From contig CAWGHZ010000002.1 in assembly GCA_963822575.1 (NCBI GenBank), forward strand, positions 372,001 through 436,000: 64,000 nucleotides of DNA, in the 5' to 3' direction. The notes beneath the pieces were generated by a model that worked only from the letters and a program-made list of their open reading frames with translations, searched no databases and had not been told where the DNA came from. Every line of letters starts with the position of its first letter. Position 1 is the first letter of the stretch. The stretch is from CAWGHZ01 sp963822575 (lineage in GTDB: Bacteria; Pseudomonadota; Alphaproteobacteria; MPNO01; DASWLB01). Positions 17,288 through 26,082 of the stretch are shown here, piece after piece. Both the position numbers and the translations under genes were made by a program.

Positions 17288-18273
17288 GGCAGCACCGGGG
17301 CGGCGACGGGCGCCGCGGCGAGGGGGGCCTTGGCGGCGGCGAGGACGCTCGATCCGGCGCCGCGCGCGATGGCGGCGACCGGTACGTTGTGGCCGGGCGC
17401 GGCCGGCGTGGGGTGCGGCGCCATGCTTGCGGCCGAGGCGGCCGTCGGCACCGCCTCGGACTTGGCGCCGTGCACGACCTGGATCTGCTGCGGCCCGCCG
17501 AAGCTGCGTCCGACCACGGCGCTCACCTGGTTGTCCCAGGTGACGCCGCGCCCGCGGCTTGCCACCACCGGATCCTCGGTGGCGAGGCTCCTGAGGCTGA
17601 GCGAGAGCTTGCCGAGCTGCTCGGCGACGGCGACGTCCTCGGCCTGCTTGGGCGTGACCTCGAGCGTCACGGTCTTGCCGACGGCGGGCTTGTGGTCGCC
17701 GTCCGACGTACGCTGGTCGATCGCCAGCACCCGGAGGTCGGTCAGCACCGTCTCGCTCGCCCGGCGCATCGGTGCCGCCTCGGTGTTCGCGGTGCGGATG
17801 CCCTGGGCGAGGATGAGGTCGACCCGGTCGCCGGGGAAGACGAGGCCGGAGATGCCGGTTTCGGCCGTGATCGGCACCGAGACGGCGCGCAGCCCGGGCT
17901 TGAGCACGGCGGCGAGGAAGCCGCGCGTGCCGGGCTTCACCAGCCGGGCCTCGGTCACCGGTTCGCCCGGCGCGACGTCCTGGCGCGCGACCGACCCGAC
18001 GAAGGCGGAAAGCTCGGTCTTGCCCTTCAAGGCGTAATTCGCCGCGATGCCCTTTTCCGGCCAGGGCTGCCATTTGAGCTCGTCCGGCTTGACGAACGTG
18101 CCGGTGGCGATCGGCTTGGCCGCGACCAGCACCTCCTTGGCGGGTTCGGTTTTCTTCACCGGCGCGGCGGCGACGGCGGCGCGCTGGTTGTCGAGCCAGT
18201 GCCGCGCGAAGAGCGCGGTCGCCCCGGCGAGCGAGAGCGCCACGAAGGCGAGGATCAGGGTGCGGGCGTTCAT
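17284..18273 (-). CDS. cpaB: CpaB/RcpC, Tad pilus assembly protein with SAF domain
   Basis: From the ATG at 18273 the product is 329 residues. An N-terminal membrane anchor (LILAFVALSLAGATALFA) is followed by the SAF-type beta-clip domain VLVAAKPIATGTFVKPDELK and WPEKGI, then the RcpC domain with GLRAVSVPITAETGISGLVF and PGDRVDLIL. It is a periplasmic partner of the secretin. The C-terminal 60 residues are Ala/Pro rich and probably disordered. It lies 13 bases behind the cpaA stop. Confidence 0.93.
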   Translation of the reverse strand: MNARTLILAFVALSLAGATALFARHWLDNQRAAVAAAPVKKTEPAKEVLVAAKPIATGTFVKPDELKWQPWPEKGIAANYALKGKTELSAFVGSVARQDVAPGEPVTEARLVKPGTRGFLAAVLKPGLRAVSVPITAETGISGLVFPGDRVDLILAQGIRTANTEAAPMRRASETVLTDLRVLAIDQRTSDGDHKPAVGKTVTLEVTPKQAEDVAVAEQLGKLSLSLRSLATEDPVVASRGRGVTWDNQVSAVVGRSFGGPQQIQVVHGAKSEAVPTAASAASMAPHPTPAAPGHNVPVAAIARGAGSSVLAAAKAPLAAAPVAAPVLP

Positions 18274-18286
18274 CGGACTCTCCCGG

Positions 18287-18787
18287 TCACGCGATGGCGA
18301 GGTTGGCGGCGACACCGAGGCCGCCCAGGGCAATGGCGGCGCCATAGGGCACCGAAGTGCGGAAGAACGAGCGCCGCATCGGGCCGGACGCCGGTTCCGA
18401 CGCCGGCCTCAGCCGCGCGGCGACGAGCACCGCGATGGACAGCAGCCCGCCGGCGACGGACGTCAGCAGCACGAAGGCGAGCATCAAGTGCGGCCCGGCC
18501 CACAGCGCGATGGCCGACATCAGCTTGACGTCGCCGCCGCCCACGAGCCCGCGCGAGAACAGCACGAGCCCGGTGGCGAGCGTCGCCACAGCGAGGCCGG
18601 GCGCGGCGAGCCAGGCGACGGGGGCAGCGCCCGTCAGGGCGAACGCCGGCCAAAGCAGAGCGATGGCGGCGCTCAGCGAATTGGGAATGACGAACGAGGT
18701 GAGGTCGCTCACCGCCGCCCAGATCAAAAGGCCGACGAAGCCGAAGAACACCATGTGATGGATCAGGGCGGGGAGGAAGGCGGTCAC
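18287..18787 (-). CDS. cpaA: CpaA/TadV-type prepilin peptidase
   Basis: A GTG at 18787 gives 166 residues; an ATG at 18754 is an alternative. It is a polytopic membrane protein with the A24 aspartyl peptidase motifs: the first Asp in AAVSDLTSFVIPN and the second in GLVGGGDVKLMSA, matching the GxGD motif. It cleaves the Flp leader. It lies downstream of flp beyond a hairpin, and upstream of cpaB. Confidence 0.9.
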   Translation of the reverse strand: MTAFLPALIHHMVFFGFVGLLIWAAVSDLTSFVIPNSLSAAIALLWPAFALTGAAPVAWLAAPGLAVATLATGLVLFSRGLVGGGDVKLMSAIALWAGPHLMLAFVLLTSVAGGLLSIAVLVAARLRPASEPASGPMRRSFFRTSVPYGAAIALGGLGVAANLAIA

Positions 18788-18834
18788 GGTTCGGAGTCTC
18801 TTTGGACGTTTTTGTCGGGGTGGGGGAGGGAAGA

Positions 18835-18855
18835 GGGGCGGCACGGGGCCGCCCC
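18835..18855 (-). terminator. Hairpin between flp and cpaA
   Basis: A perfect 8-base stem, GGGGCGGC (18835-18842) and GCCGCCCC (18848-18855), sits between the flp stop and the cpaA start. No T-run follows on the transcribed side, so it is more likely a partial terminator or an mRNA-stabilising element. That would let abundant pilin mRNA accumulate over assembly-gene mRNA. Confidence 0.5.
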
Positions 18856-18894
18856 TCCGCTCCACTTCCCTGCCGGCATGCGCCGGCGGTCCGG

Positions 18895-19071
18895 TCAGGT
18901 ACCGGCCGCGTCGAGCTGACCCGACACGCGGTTGAAGATACCGGTGAGCGAGTCGCCCAGCGTGGTCAGGGCGCCGATCAGGGCGACGGCAACGAGGGCG
19001 GCGATCAGGCCGTACTCGATGGCGGTCGCTCCGGATTCGTCGTGCAGCAAGCTCTTGAAGGTCGAATACAT
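18895..19071 (-). CDS. flp: Flp/Fap major pilin
   Basis: A 58-residue prepilin. The short basic leader MYSTFKSLLHDESG is followed by the class IVb processing site G|ATAIEYGLIA with the conserved Glu and Tyr, and by a hydrophobic segment LVAVALIGALTTLG. It is the structural subunit of the Tad pilus, secreted through the machinery encoded downstream. A GGAGG lies nine bases upstream of the ATG. It is the first gene of the Tad operon and has an AT-rich upstream region. Confidence 0.95.
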   Translation of the reverse strand: MYSTFKSLLHDESGATAIEYGLIAALVAVALIGALTTLGDSLTGIFNRVSGQLDAAGT

Positions 19072-19134
19072 GGTCGGATACCTCCGCGTTGAAGTGGACG
19101 GTCCGACACTAGGCCAAGGGACTTAACGACTAGT

Positions 19135-19164
19135 TAAAAACGCAATCACATCAGGGCCTGTCAA
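19135..19164 (-). promoter_or_regulatory. Predicted sigma-70-type promoter of flp
   Basis: A perfect -35 TTGACA lies at 19159-19164 on the minus strand. About 17-18 bases downstream is TTTTTA (19135-19140), a weak -10. The flp start is some 65 bases further on. The surroundings are markedly AT-rich compared with the rest of the window. Predicted by eye only. Confidence 0.5.
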
Positions 19165-19471
19165 GAATATATCGTCCGGCGGTTTCAATATAAACTGCGC
19201 CCAGAATGAGTTTTGTTTGAATCAATGTTTGCTTCGAATTCCATGGCGATATGTTTCGATTTCGAAGGAAATTGCATCAGGAAGGGGAGCCTCCAATATC
19301 CCAGCCTGTCGCCCCGGACGCCACGCAGCGGCGATCCGGGGCCCATGTTCGTACGCCCCAAAGATTGACAAATTGGCCTCGGCTCGCGCGGCTGTCACTG
19401 TCGCGACCGCGGCTTGGCTGGGGTGGCGAGCGGAGTTGAAGCCTGTGAGGGCGATCCGGTCGAACTCGGCG
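19165..19471. repeat. Gene-free gap with AT-rich flp upstream region and a palindromic repeat
   Basis: The half next to flp is AT-rich, which is unusual here and suits regulatory DNA. The half next to the moeA stop contains an inverted repeat built from CCCCGGACGCC (from 19312) and GGCGATCCGGGG, a dispersed intergenic palindrome. I see no gene on either strand. Confidence 0.5.
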
Positions 19472-20689
19472 CTAAACGCCGACGATGCCGCCGCCGAGGG
19501 GGAGGATGGTGACGGTCGTGCCGGCCGGGACGGCGGGGGCGTGCGGCGCGCGGATCACCAGGCAGTCGGCCTTGGCGAGGCGCGCGAAGTTGGACGAGTC
19601 CTGGAGCTGGAAGGGCCGCGCGAGCCGGTTGCCGTCCGCGTCGGTCTCCAGCGTGGCGCGGAGGTAATCCTCGCGCTCGTCGTTCTCGGGGAGGGGGACG
19701 TCCAGGGTCGCAGTCTCGGCCGGGCGCGCCCTCTGGGCGATGCCGAGCATGCGGCGGAGGGCCGGGCCGAGGAAGATCACCGCGCATACCATCGACGAGA
19801 CCGGGTTGCCGGGAAGGCCGAGGAGCGGGGTCGCGCCGAGCCGGCCAAAGATCAGCGGCTTGCCCGGCCGCATGGCGATCTTCCAGAAATCGACCTCGAG
19901 CCCCTCCTTGCCCAGAACCTTCTGCACCAGGTCGTGCTCGCCGACCGACGCGCCGCCGGTGGTGACGAGCAGGTCGGCGCCCTTCGCGCCGCGCGCCATG
20001 GTGCGCAGCGACTCCTCGGAATCGAGGGCGATGCCGAGGTCCATCGGCTCGCCCCCCATCGCGCGCACGAAGGCGGCCAGCGCGAGCCCGTTGGAGCTCA
20101 CGATCTGATTGGGGCCCAGGGGATCGCCCGGCATCGCGATCTCGTCGCCGGTGGCCAGGAGTGCGACGCGCGGGCGACGGCGCACGCGGAGCCACGGCAC
20201 GTTCATCGCGGCGGCGAGCCCCACGTCGCGCGCGGTGAGCACGCGCCCCGCCTCGAGCAGGATTTCGCCCTGCTGGAAGTCGAGCCCGGCGGGCCGCACG
20301 TAGCGCCCCTTCGACGCCTTGCCGTCGACGACGCGGACCACGCCGTCGGCCGCTTCGGTGTTTTCCTGGATCACGATCGCGTCGGCGCCGGCGGGCAAGG
20401 GCGCGCCGGTGAAGATGCGCACCGCCTCGCCCGGCCCGATCGCGCCCTCGTGCGCGCCGCCGGCGGGCACGTGCCCGACCACCTTCAGCGTCGCCGGCAG
20501 CTTCTCCACGTCCGCCGCGCGCACCGCATACCCGTCCATCGCCGACACGTCGGAAGGCGGCTGCGAGCGGCGCGCCGCCACGTCCGCGGCGAGCACGCGG
20601 CCGAGCGCGTCGGCAAGCGCAACCTGCTCGACGGCGACGGGCTCGAACGCCGCCTCGATGCGCGCGACGGCCTCGGCGACCTGGATCAT
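19472..20689 (-). CDS. moeA: Molybdopterin molybdotransferase MoeA
   Basis: 405 residues of usual length. It inserts molybdate into adenylated molybdopterin. Seen: SDVSAMDGYAVRAAD, RIFTGAPLPAGADAIVIQEN, LATGDEIAMPGDPLGPNQIV, SNG, TTGGASVGEHDLV and LLGLPGNPVSSMV. Its start overlaps the moaC stop (ATGA), making it the last gene of the trpG-trpD-trpC-moaC-moeA unit. It fits the presence of a molybdenum hydroxylase subunit at 34.3 kb. Confidence 0.95.
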   Translation of the reverse strand: MIQVAEAVARIEAAFEPVAVEQVALADALGRVLAADVAARRSQPPSDVSAMDGYAVRAADVEKLPATLKVVGHVPAGGAHEGAIGPGEAVRIFTGAPLPAGADAIVIQENTEAADGVVRVVDGKASKGRYVRPAGLDFQQGEILLEAGRVLTARDVGLAAAMNVPWLRVRRRPRVALLATGDEIAMPGDPLGPNQIVSSNGLALAAFVRAMGGEPMDLGIALDSEESLRTMARGAKGADLLVTTGGASVGEHDLVQKVLGKEGLEVDFWKIAMRPGKPLIFGRLGATPLLGLPGNPVSSMVCAVIFLGPALRRMLGIAQRARPAETATLDVPLPENDEREDYLRATLETDADGNRLARPFQLQDSSNFARLAKADCLVIRAPHAPAVPAGTTVTILPLGGGIVGV

Positions 20690-21165
20690 CTCTTCGCCTC
20701 ATAGGTGCCCGACCTGCCGCCCGACTTGTAGACGAGCGCGATGTCGGTGAGCCGCATCGAGCGGTCGACCGCCTTGCACATGTCGTAGACGGTGAGCGCT
20801 GCGACGGCGACGGCGGTCATCGCCTCCATCTCGACGCCGGTGCGCCCGGCGACGCGGCAGGTGGCGCTGATGTCGATGGCGCTGCGGTCGGGATCGCAGG
20901 TGAGGAACACGTCGATATCGTCGAGCATCAGCGGATGGCAGAGCGGGATCAGCTCGGGCGTCTTCTTCGCGCCCATGATGCCGGCAAGCCGCGCGACCGA
21001 GATCACGTCGCCCTTCTTGGCCTGCCCGTCCATCACCATCTGCAGCGTCTCGGGCTGCATGACGACCGAGCCGGTCGCCGTCGCGACGCGCGCCGTCACG
21101 TCCTTTGCCGAGACGTCGACCATGCGCGCCTTGCCCTCCGCGTCGATATGGCTGAGCTTCGCCAT
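20686..21165 (-). CDS. moaC: Cyclic pyranopterin monophosphate synthase MoaC
   Basis: From the ATG at 21165 the product is 159 residues. It completes the first step of molybdenum cofactor synthesis together with MoaA. Seen: LSHIDAEGKARMVDVSAKD, GIMGAKKTPELIPLCHPLML, the GVEMEAMTAVAVAALTVYDM helix with CKAVD, and YKSGGRSGTY. The A of its ATG is the last base of the trpC stop codon (TGATG), and its own stop overlaps moeA. Confidence 0.95.
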   Translation of the reverse strand: MAKLSHIDAEGKARMVDVSAKDVTARVATATGSVVMQPETLQMVMDGQAKKGDVISVARLAGIMGAKKTPELIPLCHPLMLDDIDVFLTCDPDRSAIDISATCRVAGRTGVEMEAMTAVAVAALTVYDMCKAVDRSMRLTDIALVYKSGGRSGTYEAKR

Positions 21166-21970
21166 CAGCTCGCGTGCGCGGGGGCGAGCAGCGCACGCGT
21201 CGCCGCCTCCACGTCGGGCTGGCGCATCAGCGACTCGCCGATCAGGAACGCGCGCGCCCCGACCTCCGCCATCGCGCGCAAATCGTCGGCGGTCTTGAGC
21301 CCCGACTTCGCAGACGACCACGCGACCCTTCGGCACGCGCGGGGCGAGACGGCGCGTCACGCCGAGGTCGGTGACCAGCGTCTTGAGGTTGCGGTTGTTT
21401 ATGCCGACGAGATGCGCGTTGAGCGCCAGCGCGCGGTCGAGCTCCGCCTCGTCGTGCACCTCGAACAGCACGTCCATGCCATACTGGCGCGCGACCGAGT
21501 TCGAGCTCGTGCGCGGTCTCGTCGTCGAGGCAGGCGAGGATCAGCAGCACGCAATCGGCGCCCAACGCACGCGACTCCAAAATCTGATAGGGCTCCAGCA
21601 TGAAATCCTTGCGCAGCGCCGGGAGCGCGCAGGCCGCGCGCGCCGCTTCGAGGTGCGCATCCTCGCCCTGGAAGTAGGGCGTGTCGGTCAGCACGGACAG
21701 GCACGCCGCGCCGCCCCGCTCGTAGGCGCGGGCGAGGGCGGGGGGATCGAACTCCGGCCGGATCATCCCGCCCGAGGGCGAGGCCTTCTTGATCTCGCAG
21801 ATCAGCCCGTAGCCGCGCGCCGCGGAAGCGGCGAGAAGGGCGGCGGCGAAGCCGCGCGGCGGTGCGGCGTCGCGCGCGGCGCGCGCCATCTCGGCCTCGC
21901 TTCGGGCGCGCTTGCGGGCGGCGACGTGCTCGCGCTTCTCGGCGCAGATCTTCGCGAGGACGTCACTCAC
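21165..21970 (-). pseudogene. trpC: Indole-3-glycerol-phosphate synthase TrpC, frame broken twice as sequenced
   Basis: A GTG at 21970 begins SDVLAKICAEKREHV. The TIM-barrel blocks are present in three frames: YGLICEIKKASPSGGMIRP, then MDVLFEVHDEAELDRAL and LVGINNRNLKT, then ARAFLIGESLMRQPDV. Removing one base at 21497-21502 (GAGTTC for GAGTC) and one at 21304-21309 (GACTTC for GACTC) restores a 267-residue enzyme of normal length. Both extra bases sit at GANTC, so sequencing error is the likely cause. It lies between trpD and moaC with overlaps to both. Confidence 0.9.
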
Positions 21971-23015
21971 CGGCCGCTTCCTTCGGCGGCGGCGTGTCGT
22001 TGGTGATGGCGACCAGCCGGTCGAGCGCAGCGGCGGCCTTGCCGCTGTCGATGGCCTCGGCGGCGATCGCGACGCCGTGCTTGAGGTCGCGCGCCTTGTC
22101 GGCGACGAGGAGCGCCGCCGCCGCGCCCAGCAGCACGGCGTCGCGGAACGGGCCCTTGCCGCCCGCCAGCATGTCGCGCATCGCGCGCGCGTTGAACGCG
22201 GCGTCGCCGCCCTTGAGCTGCTCGGGTACGGCGCGCGCGAGGCCCGCATCCTCCGGCGTCACGTCGAACTCGGTGACCTTGCCGTCGCGCCATTCGGCGA
22301 CGAAGCTGGCGCCGGTGGTGGTCAGCTCGTCGAGCCCGTCCGAGCCGTGCACCACCCAGGCGCGCTCGGCGCCCAGATTGCCCAGCACCTCGGCCATCGG
22401 CCGCACCCACTCGCGGGCGAACACCCCGACCAGGAGGCGGCGGACCAGCGCCGGGTTCGACAGCGGCCCCAGGATGTTGAAGATGGTGCGCGTGCCGAGC
22501 TCGACCCGCGCCGGCGCGACGTGGCGCGTCGCCGAATGGTGGCGCGGCGCCATCATGAAGCCGATCTTCGCCTCGCGGATCGCGCGCTCCACCAGCGCGA
22601 AGTCGGCGTCGATATTGACGCCGAGCGCGGCGAGCACGTCGGCGGCGCCCGACTTGGACGAGAGTGCGCGGTTGCCGTGCTTGGCGATCGGCACACCGCA
22701 GCCCGCGACGACGAGCGCCGCGCCGGTCGAGATGTTGAGCGTGCCGCCGCCGTCGCCGCCGGTGCCGACGATGTCGATCGCCTCGTCCGGCGCGTGGATG
22801 CGCGCGACCTTGGCACGCATGATGGTGGCGGCGGCCGTGATCTCGTCCACCGTCTCGCCGCGCAGCCGCAGCGCCATCAGGAACGCGCCGATCTGCGACG
22901 GCGTCGCGCCGCCAGACATGATGATCTCGAACGCGGCGAGCGCCTCGGCACGGGTGAGCGTCGCGCCGCCCGCGAGCTTGGCGAGGACGGGCTTGAGGTC
23001 GACGGTGCCGTTCAT
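21963..23015 (-). CDS. trpD: Anthranilate phosphoribosyltransferase TrpD
   Basis: 350 residues. It transfers phosphoribosyl from PRPP to anthranilate in tryptophan synthesis. Seen: the PRPP loop IVGTGGDGGGTLNIST, KHGNRALSSKSGAADVLAAL, FMMAPRHHSATRHVAPAR, RTIFNILGPLSNP and VVHGSDGLDELT. The start overlaps the trpG stop by four bases, and its stop overlaps the trpC start by eight bases. Confidence 0.95.
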   Translation of the reverse strand: MNGTVDLKPVLAKLAGGATLTRAEALAAFEIIMSGGATPSQIGAFLMALRLRGETVDEITAAATIMRAKVARIHAPDEAIDIVGTGGDGGGTLNISTGAALVVAGCGVPIAKHGNRALSSKSGAADVLAALGVNIDADFALVERAIREAKIGFMMAPRHHSATRHVAPARVELGTRTIFNILGPLSNPALVRRLLVGVFAREWVRPMAEVLGNLGAERAWVVHGSDGLDELTTTGASFVAEWRDGKVTEFDVTPEDAGLARAVPEQLKGGDAAFNARAMRDMLAGGKGPFRDAVLLGAAAALLVADKARDLKHGVAIAAEAIDSGKAAAALDRLVAITNDTPPPKEAAGE

Positions 23016-23614
23016 GCCGCGCTGCCCGCGAGCGCGCGGCGCGCGACGCCGGCGATGTCGAGGAAGTTGCCGAGGAGCGGGTGGCCGGTCTCGGTCGCGA
23101 TCGATTCCGGGTGGAACTGCACGCCGAACACCTTATGGCGGCGATGGGCGAGGCCCATGATCACCCCGTCTTCGGTCTCGGCGGTGACGGCGAGCTCGGC
23201 CGGCAGGCGCGCGCGGTCGACCGCCAGCGAATGGTAGCGCGTCGCGCGGAAGGGGTTGGCGAGGCCGCGGAACACGCCGGTCCCGTCGTGGCGGATCGCG
23301 CTCGTCTTGCCGTGCATGGGGACGGGCGCGCGCACGATGCGCCCGCCAAAGGCCTCGCCGATCGCCTGGTGGCCCAGACAGACGCCGAGGATCGGCACGC
23401 GCCCGGCGGCCTTGCGGATCAGCGCCTCGCAGATGCCGGCCTTGTCGGGCGTGCCGGGGCCCGGCGAGAGCACGATGGCCTCGGGCTTCAGCGCCAGAGC
23501 CTCGTCCGCGCTCAGCGCGTCGTTGCGCCGGACGACGCATTCCGCCCCTTCTTCGCCCAGGAAGTGGACCAGGTTCCAGGTGAAGCTGTCGTAATTGTCG
23601 ATCAGCAGAAGCAT
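23012..23614 (-). CDS. trpG: Anthranilate/aminodeoxychorismate synthase glutaminase subunit TrpG
   Basis: 200 residues, class I glutamine amidotransferase. Seen: LLIDNYDSFTWNLVHFLGE, the oxyanion strand VLSPGPGTPDKAG, the nucleophile elbow GVCLGHQAIGEAFGG, and the catalytic His-Glu in QFHPESIATETG. It supplies ammonia to TrpE and may also serve PabB. It is first in the leftward unit with trpD, trpC, moaC and moeA. TrpE is not in the window. Confidence 0.93.
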   Translation of the reverse strand: MLLLIDNYDSFTWNLVHFLGEEGAECVVRRNDALSADEALALKPEAIVLSPGPGTPDKAGICEALIRKAAGRVPILGVCLGHQAIGEAFGGRIVRAPVPMHGKTSAIRHDGTGVFRGLANPFRATRYHSLAVDRARLPAELAVTAETEDGVIMGLAHRRHKVFGVQFHPESIATETGHPLLGNFLDIAGVARRALAGSAA

Positions 23615-23760
23615 TTCAAGGACTTGCGAGCCACGCGGCGCGACGTGCGCCGGCGCCGCCCCGTTATATCAGGTCGGTCCCGACGAAAAAAGCCGCGCCG
23701 TTTGCCGCGACTCCGGCGCCGTGATAAGGCTCGCCGGCCCCGCGTCGGAGAGCGTTCCCC

Positions 23761-24582
23761 ATGTCGACCCTTCAGGCCCTGCTGTTCGCCGTCGTGCAGG
23801 GCATCACCGAGCTGTTCCCCGTCTCCAGCGTCGCGCACGGCGTGCTGACGCCGTTCGCCTTCGGCTGGACCCTGAGCCCGGCGTTCCTCAAGGAGAACTT
23901 CCTGCCGTTCGTCGTGATGCTGCATCTCGGCACGGCGACGGCGCTCCTCATCTATTTCTGGCGCGACTGGTGGACGTTCGTCGAGTCGCTGTTCGCCCGC
24001 GACGCACGCGGCGCGCGGCGCACGCTGTACCTGCTCATCGCGGCGACCATCCCGCCCGCGATCCTGGGCTTCGCGTTCGAGAAGGCGCTGCGCTCGATCT
24101 TCGCCAGCGTCGTGTCGGCATCGATCTTCCTGATCGTCAACGGCGTGCTGCTGGTGGTCGGCGAGCGGATGCGCGGCCGCGGCAAGCGCGAGATCGCCGA
24201 CCTCAGCTATGCCCAGGCCATCGGGATCGGCCTCGCCCAGTCGCTCGCGCTGGTGCCGGGCTTCTCGCGCTCGGGCTCCTCGATGGTGGCGGGGTTTTGG
24301 GCGGGGCTGCGGCACGAGGCGGCGGCGCGGTTCTCCATGCTGCTGGCGACCCCGATCATCGCCGGCGCCGGCATCCTCGAAGTGCCCAAGCTCCTCCATA
24401 CCGCGACGCCCGAGCTGATCCGGACGGCGCTGATCGGCGGCGTCGCCTCGGGCGTGTTCGCCTTCGCCGCGGTCTGGGTGCTGATGCGCTGGTTCCGCCG
24501 GCACGAGGTCGACGCGATGTGGCCGTTCGCGATCTATTGCTGGGTGGTCGGCATCCTCGTCCTCGCCCTGCACGGGGTGTGA
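23761..24582 (+). CDS. uppP: Undecaprenyl-diphosphatase UppP (BacA family)
   Basis: 273 residues, polytopic. It recycles undecaprenyl diphosphate for cell-wall synthesis in the inner membrane. Seen: VVQGITELFPVSSVAHGV (the usual PISSSGH motif is altered to PVSSVAH), a Glu-containing first motif, ALVPGFSRSGSSMVAG, and several membrane helices. The changed SSSGH block keeps the His. It is divergent from trpG across 146 bases. Confidence 0.88.
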   Translation: MSTLQALLFAVVQGITELFPVSSVAHGVLTPFAFGWTLSPAFLKENFLPFVVMLHLGTATALLIYFWRDWWTFVESLFARDARGARRTLYLLIAATIPPAILGFAFEKALRSIFASVVSASIFLIVNGVLLVVGERMRGRGKREIADLSYAQAIGIGLAQSLALVPGFSRSGSSMVAGFWAGLRHEAAARFSMLLATPIIAGAGILEVPKLLHTATPELIRTALIGGVASGVFAFAAVWVLMRWFRRHEVDAMWPFAIYCWVVGILVLALHGV

Positions 24583-24595
24583 CGAAAGGCGGCTC

Positions 24596-25462
24596 CTAGC
24601 CGAGCGTCTTGCCCAGCCGGCCGGCGAGGTCCTGGATGAACTGCCACGCGACGCGGCCGGAGCGCGCGCCGCGCGTCACCGACCATTCGTTGGCCTCGGC
24701 GTGCAGCCGGTCGCGGTCGACGGCGAGGCCGAACCGGTCGGCATAGCCCTCGACGATGGCGAAATACGTATCCTGGTCGCAGGCGTGGAAGCCGAGCCAA
24801 AGGCCGAACCGGTCGGACAGCGAGACCTTCTCCTCCACCGCCTCCGACGGGTTGATGGCGGTCGAGCGCTCGTTCTCGATCATGTCGCGCGGCATCATGT
24901 GGCGCCGGTTCGAGGTGGCATAGAACACCACGTTGGCGGGTCTTCCCTCGATCCCGCCTTCCAGGAGCGCCTTGAGCGACTTGTAGGTCGTATCCTGTCC
25001 ATCGAACGACAAGTCGTCGCAGAACAGTACGAAGCGCCGGTCCGACCGGCGAAGAAGGGCGAGGAGGCGCGGCAGGCTCGCCAAATCCTCACGGTGGATC
25101 TCGATCAGCCCGAGGCGCGCGCCGCCGGCGTTGACGGCCGCATGCACCGCCTTGACGAGCGACGACTTGCCCATGCCGCGCGCGCCCCAAAGGAGCGCGT
25201 TGTTTGCCGGAAGCCCCCGGGCGAAGCGGCGCGTGTTGTCGAGCAATATGCCCTTCGCCCGGTCGACTCCCTTGAGGAGATCGAGCGCCACCCGGTTCAC
25301 GTCGCGCACGGGCTCCGGCATCCCCTGCTCGGCGTGCCACACGAAGGCATCGGCGGCGTCGAGGTCGGGCGCGGCCGGGGCCGCGGGCGCGAGCCGGTCG
25401 AGCGCGTCGGCGAGCCGGCGCAGCAAGGGCGCGAGCGCGTGATCGGCGGGCTTCTCGGTCAT
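24596..25462 (-). CDS. DUF815 AAA+ ATPase
   Basis: From the ATG at 25462 the product is 288 residues. The P-loop GARGMGKSSLV is at about residues 93-103, with LFCDDLSFD as a Walker B-like strand and the sensor region YATSNRRHMMPRDM, followed by SLSDRFGLWLGFHACDQDTY. This is the DUF815 family, of unknown cellular role. It lies divergent from the yajC-secDF operon, a neighbour relation I have seen in alphaproteobacteria. Confidence 0.88.
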   Translation of the reverse strand: MTEKPADHALAPLLRRLADALDRLAPAAPAAPDLDAADAFVWHAEQGMPEPVRDVNRVALDLLKGVDRAKGILLDNTRRFARGLPANNALLWGARGMGKSSLVKAVHAAVNAGGARLGLIEIHREDLASLPRLLALLRRSDRRFVLFCDDLSFDGQDTTYKSLKALLEGGIEGRPANVVFYATSNRRHMMPRDMIENERSTAINPSEAVEEKVSLSDRFGLWLGFHACDQDTYFAIVEGYADRFGLAVDRDRLHAEANEWSVTRGARSGRVAWQFIQDLAGRLGKTLG

Positions 25463-25635
25463 GATCCTCTCGAACCGGCGGGCGCGCGACCCTATATCAT
25501 AGGCCGTGCCGCACCCGAAACCCCGCTCCATCGCGGATTTCCGGGCCGCCGACCCGCAGCCGCAATTCGGTTGCAAGAAGACGGCGGGTGGGTATAGTCC
25601 CGCCAACTTTCGCCGGACATTCGAGGAGGAGTCCA

Positions 25636-26052
25636 TTGCTGATCTCCCCGGCCTTTGCGCAGGGAGCGGGCGGCGGTCCCGCAGATTTTCTGTCGTCCGG
25701 TGTCGTACCGCTGGTTCTGATCTTCGTCGTCTTCTACTTCCTGCTGATCCGTCCGCAGCAGAAGAAGGCGAAGCAACACCGCGAGATGCTGGGCGCGCTC
25801 CGGCGCGGCGACACCATCGTCACCACGGGTGGGCTGATCGGCAAGGTCATCAAAGTGGTCAGCGACACCGAGCTTCAGGTCGAGATTGCCGACGAGGTGC
25901 GCGTGCGCGTGGCGCGCGCCATGGTCTCGGACGTCCTGTCGCGCACCGAGCCGGCCAAGGGCGAGGACAAGGGGGCGGGCCCGACAAACCAGGCGGGGGC
26001 GAACACGAACGAGAAGCCGTCGCTGCTCGGCTTCCTGCGCCGGCCGAAGTAA
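25636..26052 (+). CDS. yajC: YajC, preprotein translocase accessory subunit
   Basis: A TTG at 25636 with GAGGAGGA five bases upstream decides the start and gives 138 residues. It has one membrane helix (VVPLVLIFVVFYFLLIRPQQ) with the family signature RPQQKKAKQHREML, then a beta-rich SH3-like domain with GDTIVTTGGLIGKV. The C-terminal tail is longer than usual and polar. It lies upstream of secD and secF and is part of the SecDF-YajC complex. Confidence 0.92.
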   Translation: MLISPAFAQGAGGGPADFLSSGVVPLVLIFVVFYFLLIRPQQKKAKQHREMLGALRRGDTIVTTGGLIGKVIKVVSDTELQVEIADEVRVRVARAMVSDVLSRTEPAKGEDKGAGPTNQAGANTNEKPSLLGFLRRPK

Positions 26053-26082
26053 CCGGCGCCGCCCGCCGGGTCGCGGTCGAAC

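Noticed and set aside
15941..18037. A 698-codon plus-strand frame opposite cpaC and cpaB
   Set aside because: It covers the conserved secretin and CpaB genes and shows no protein-like motif.
12006..21970. Programmed ribosomal frameshifting in cpaF and trpC
   Set aside because: No slippery heptamer or downstream structure is seen, these genes are not known to use it, and the same single-base pattern recurs at GANTC in unrelated genes.
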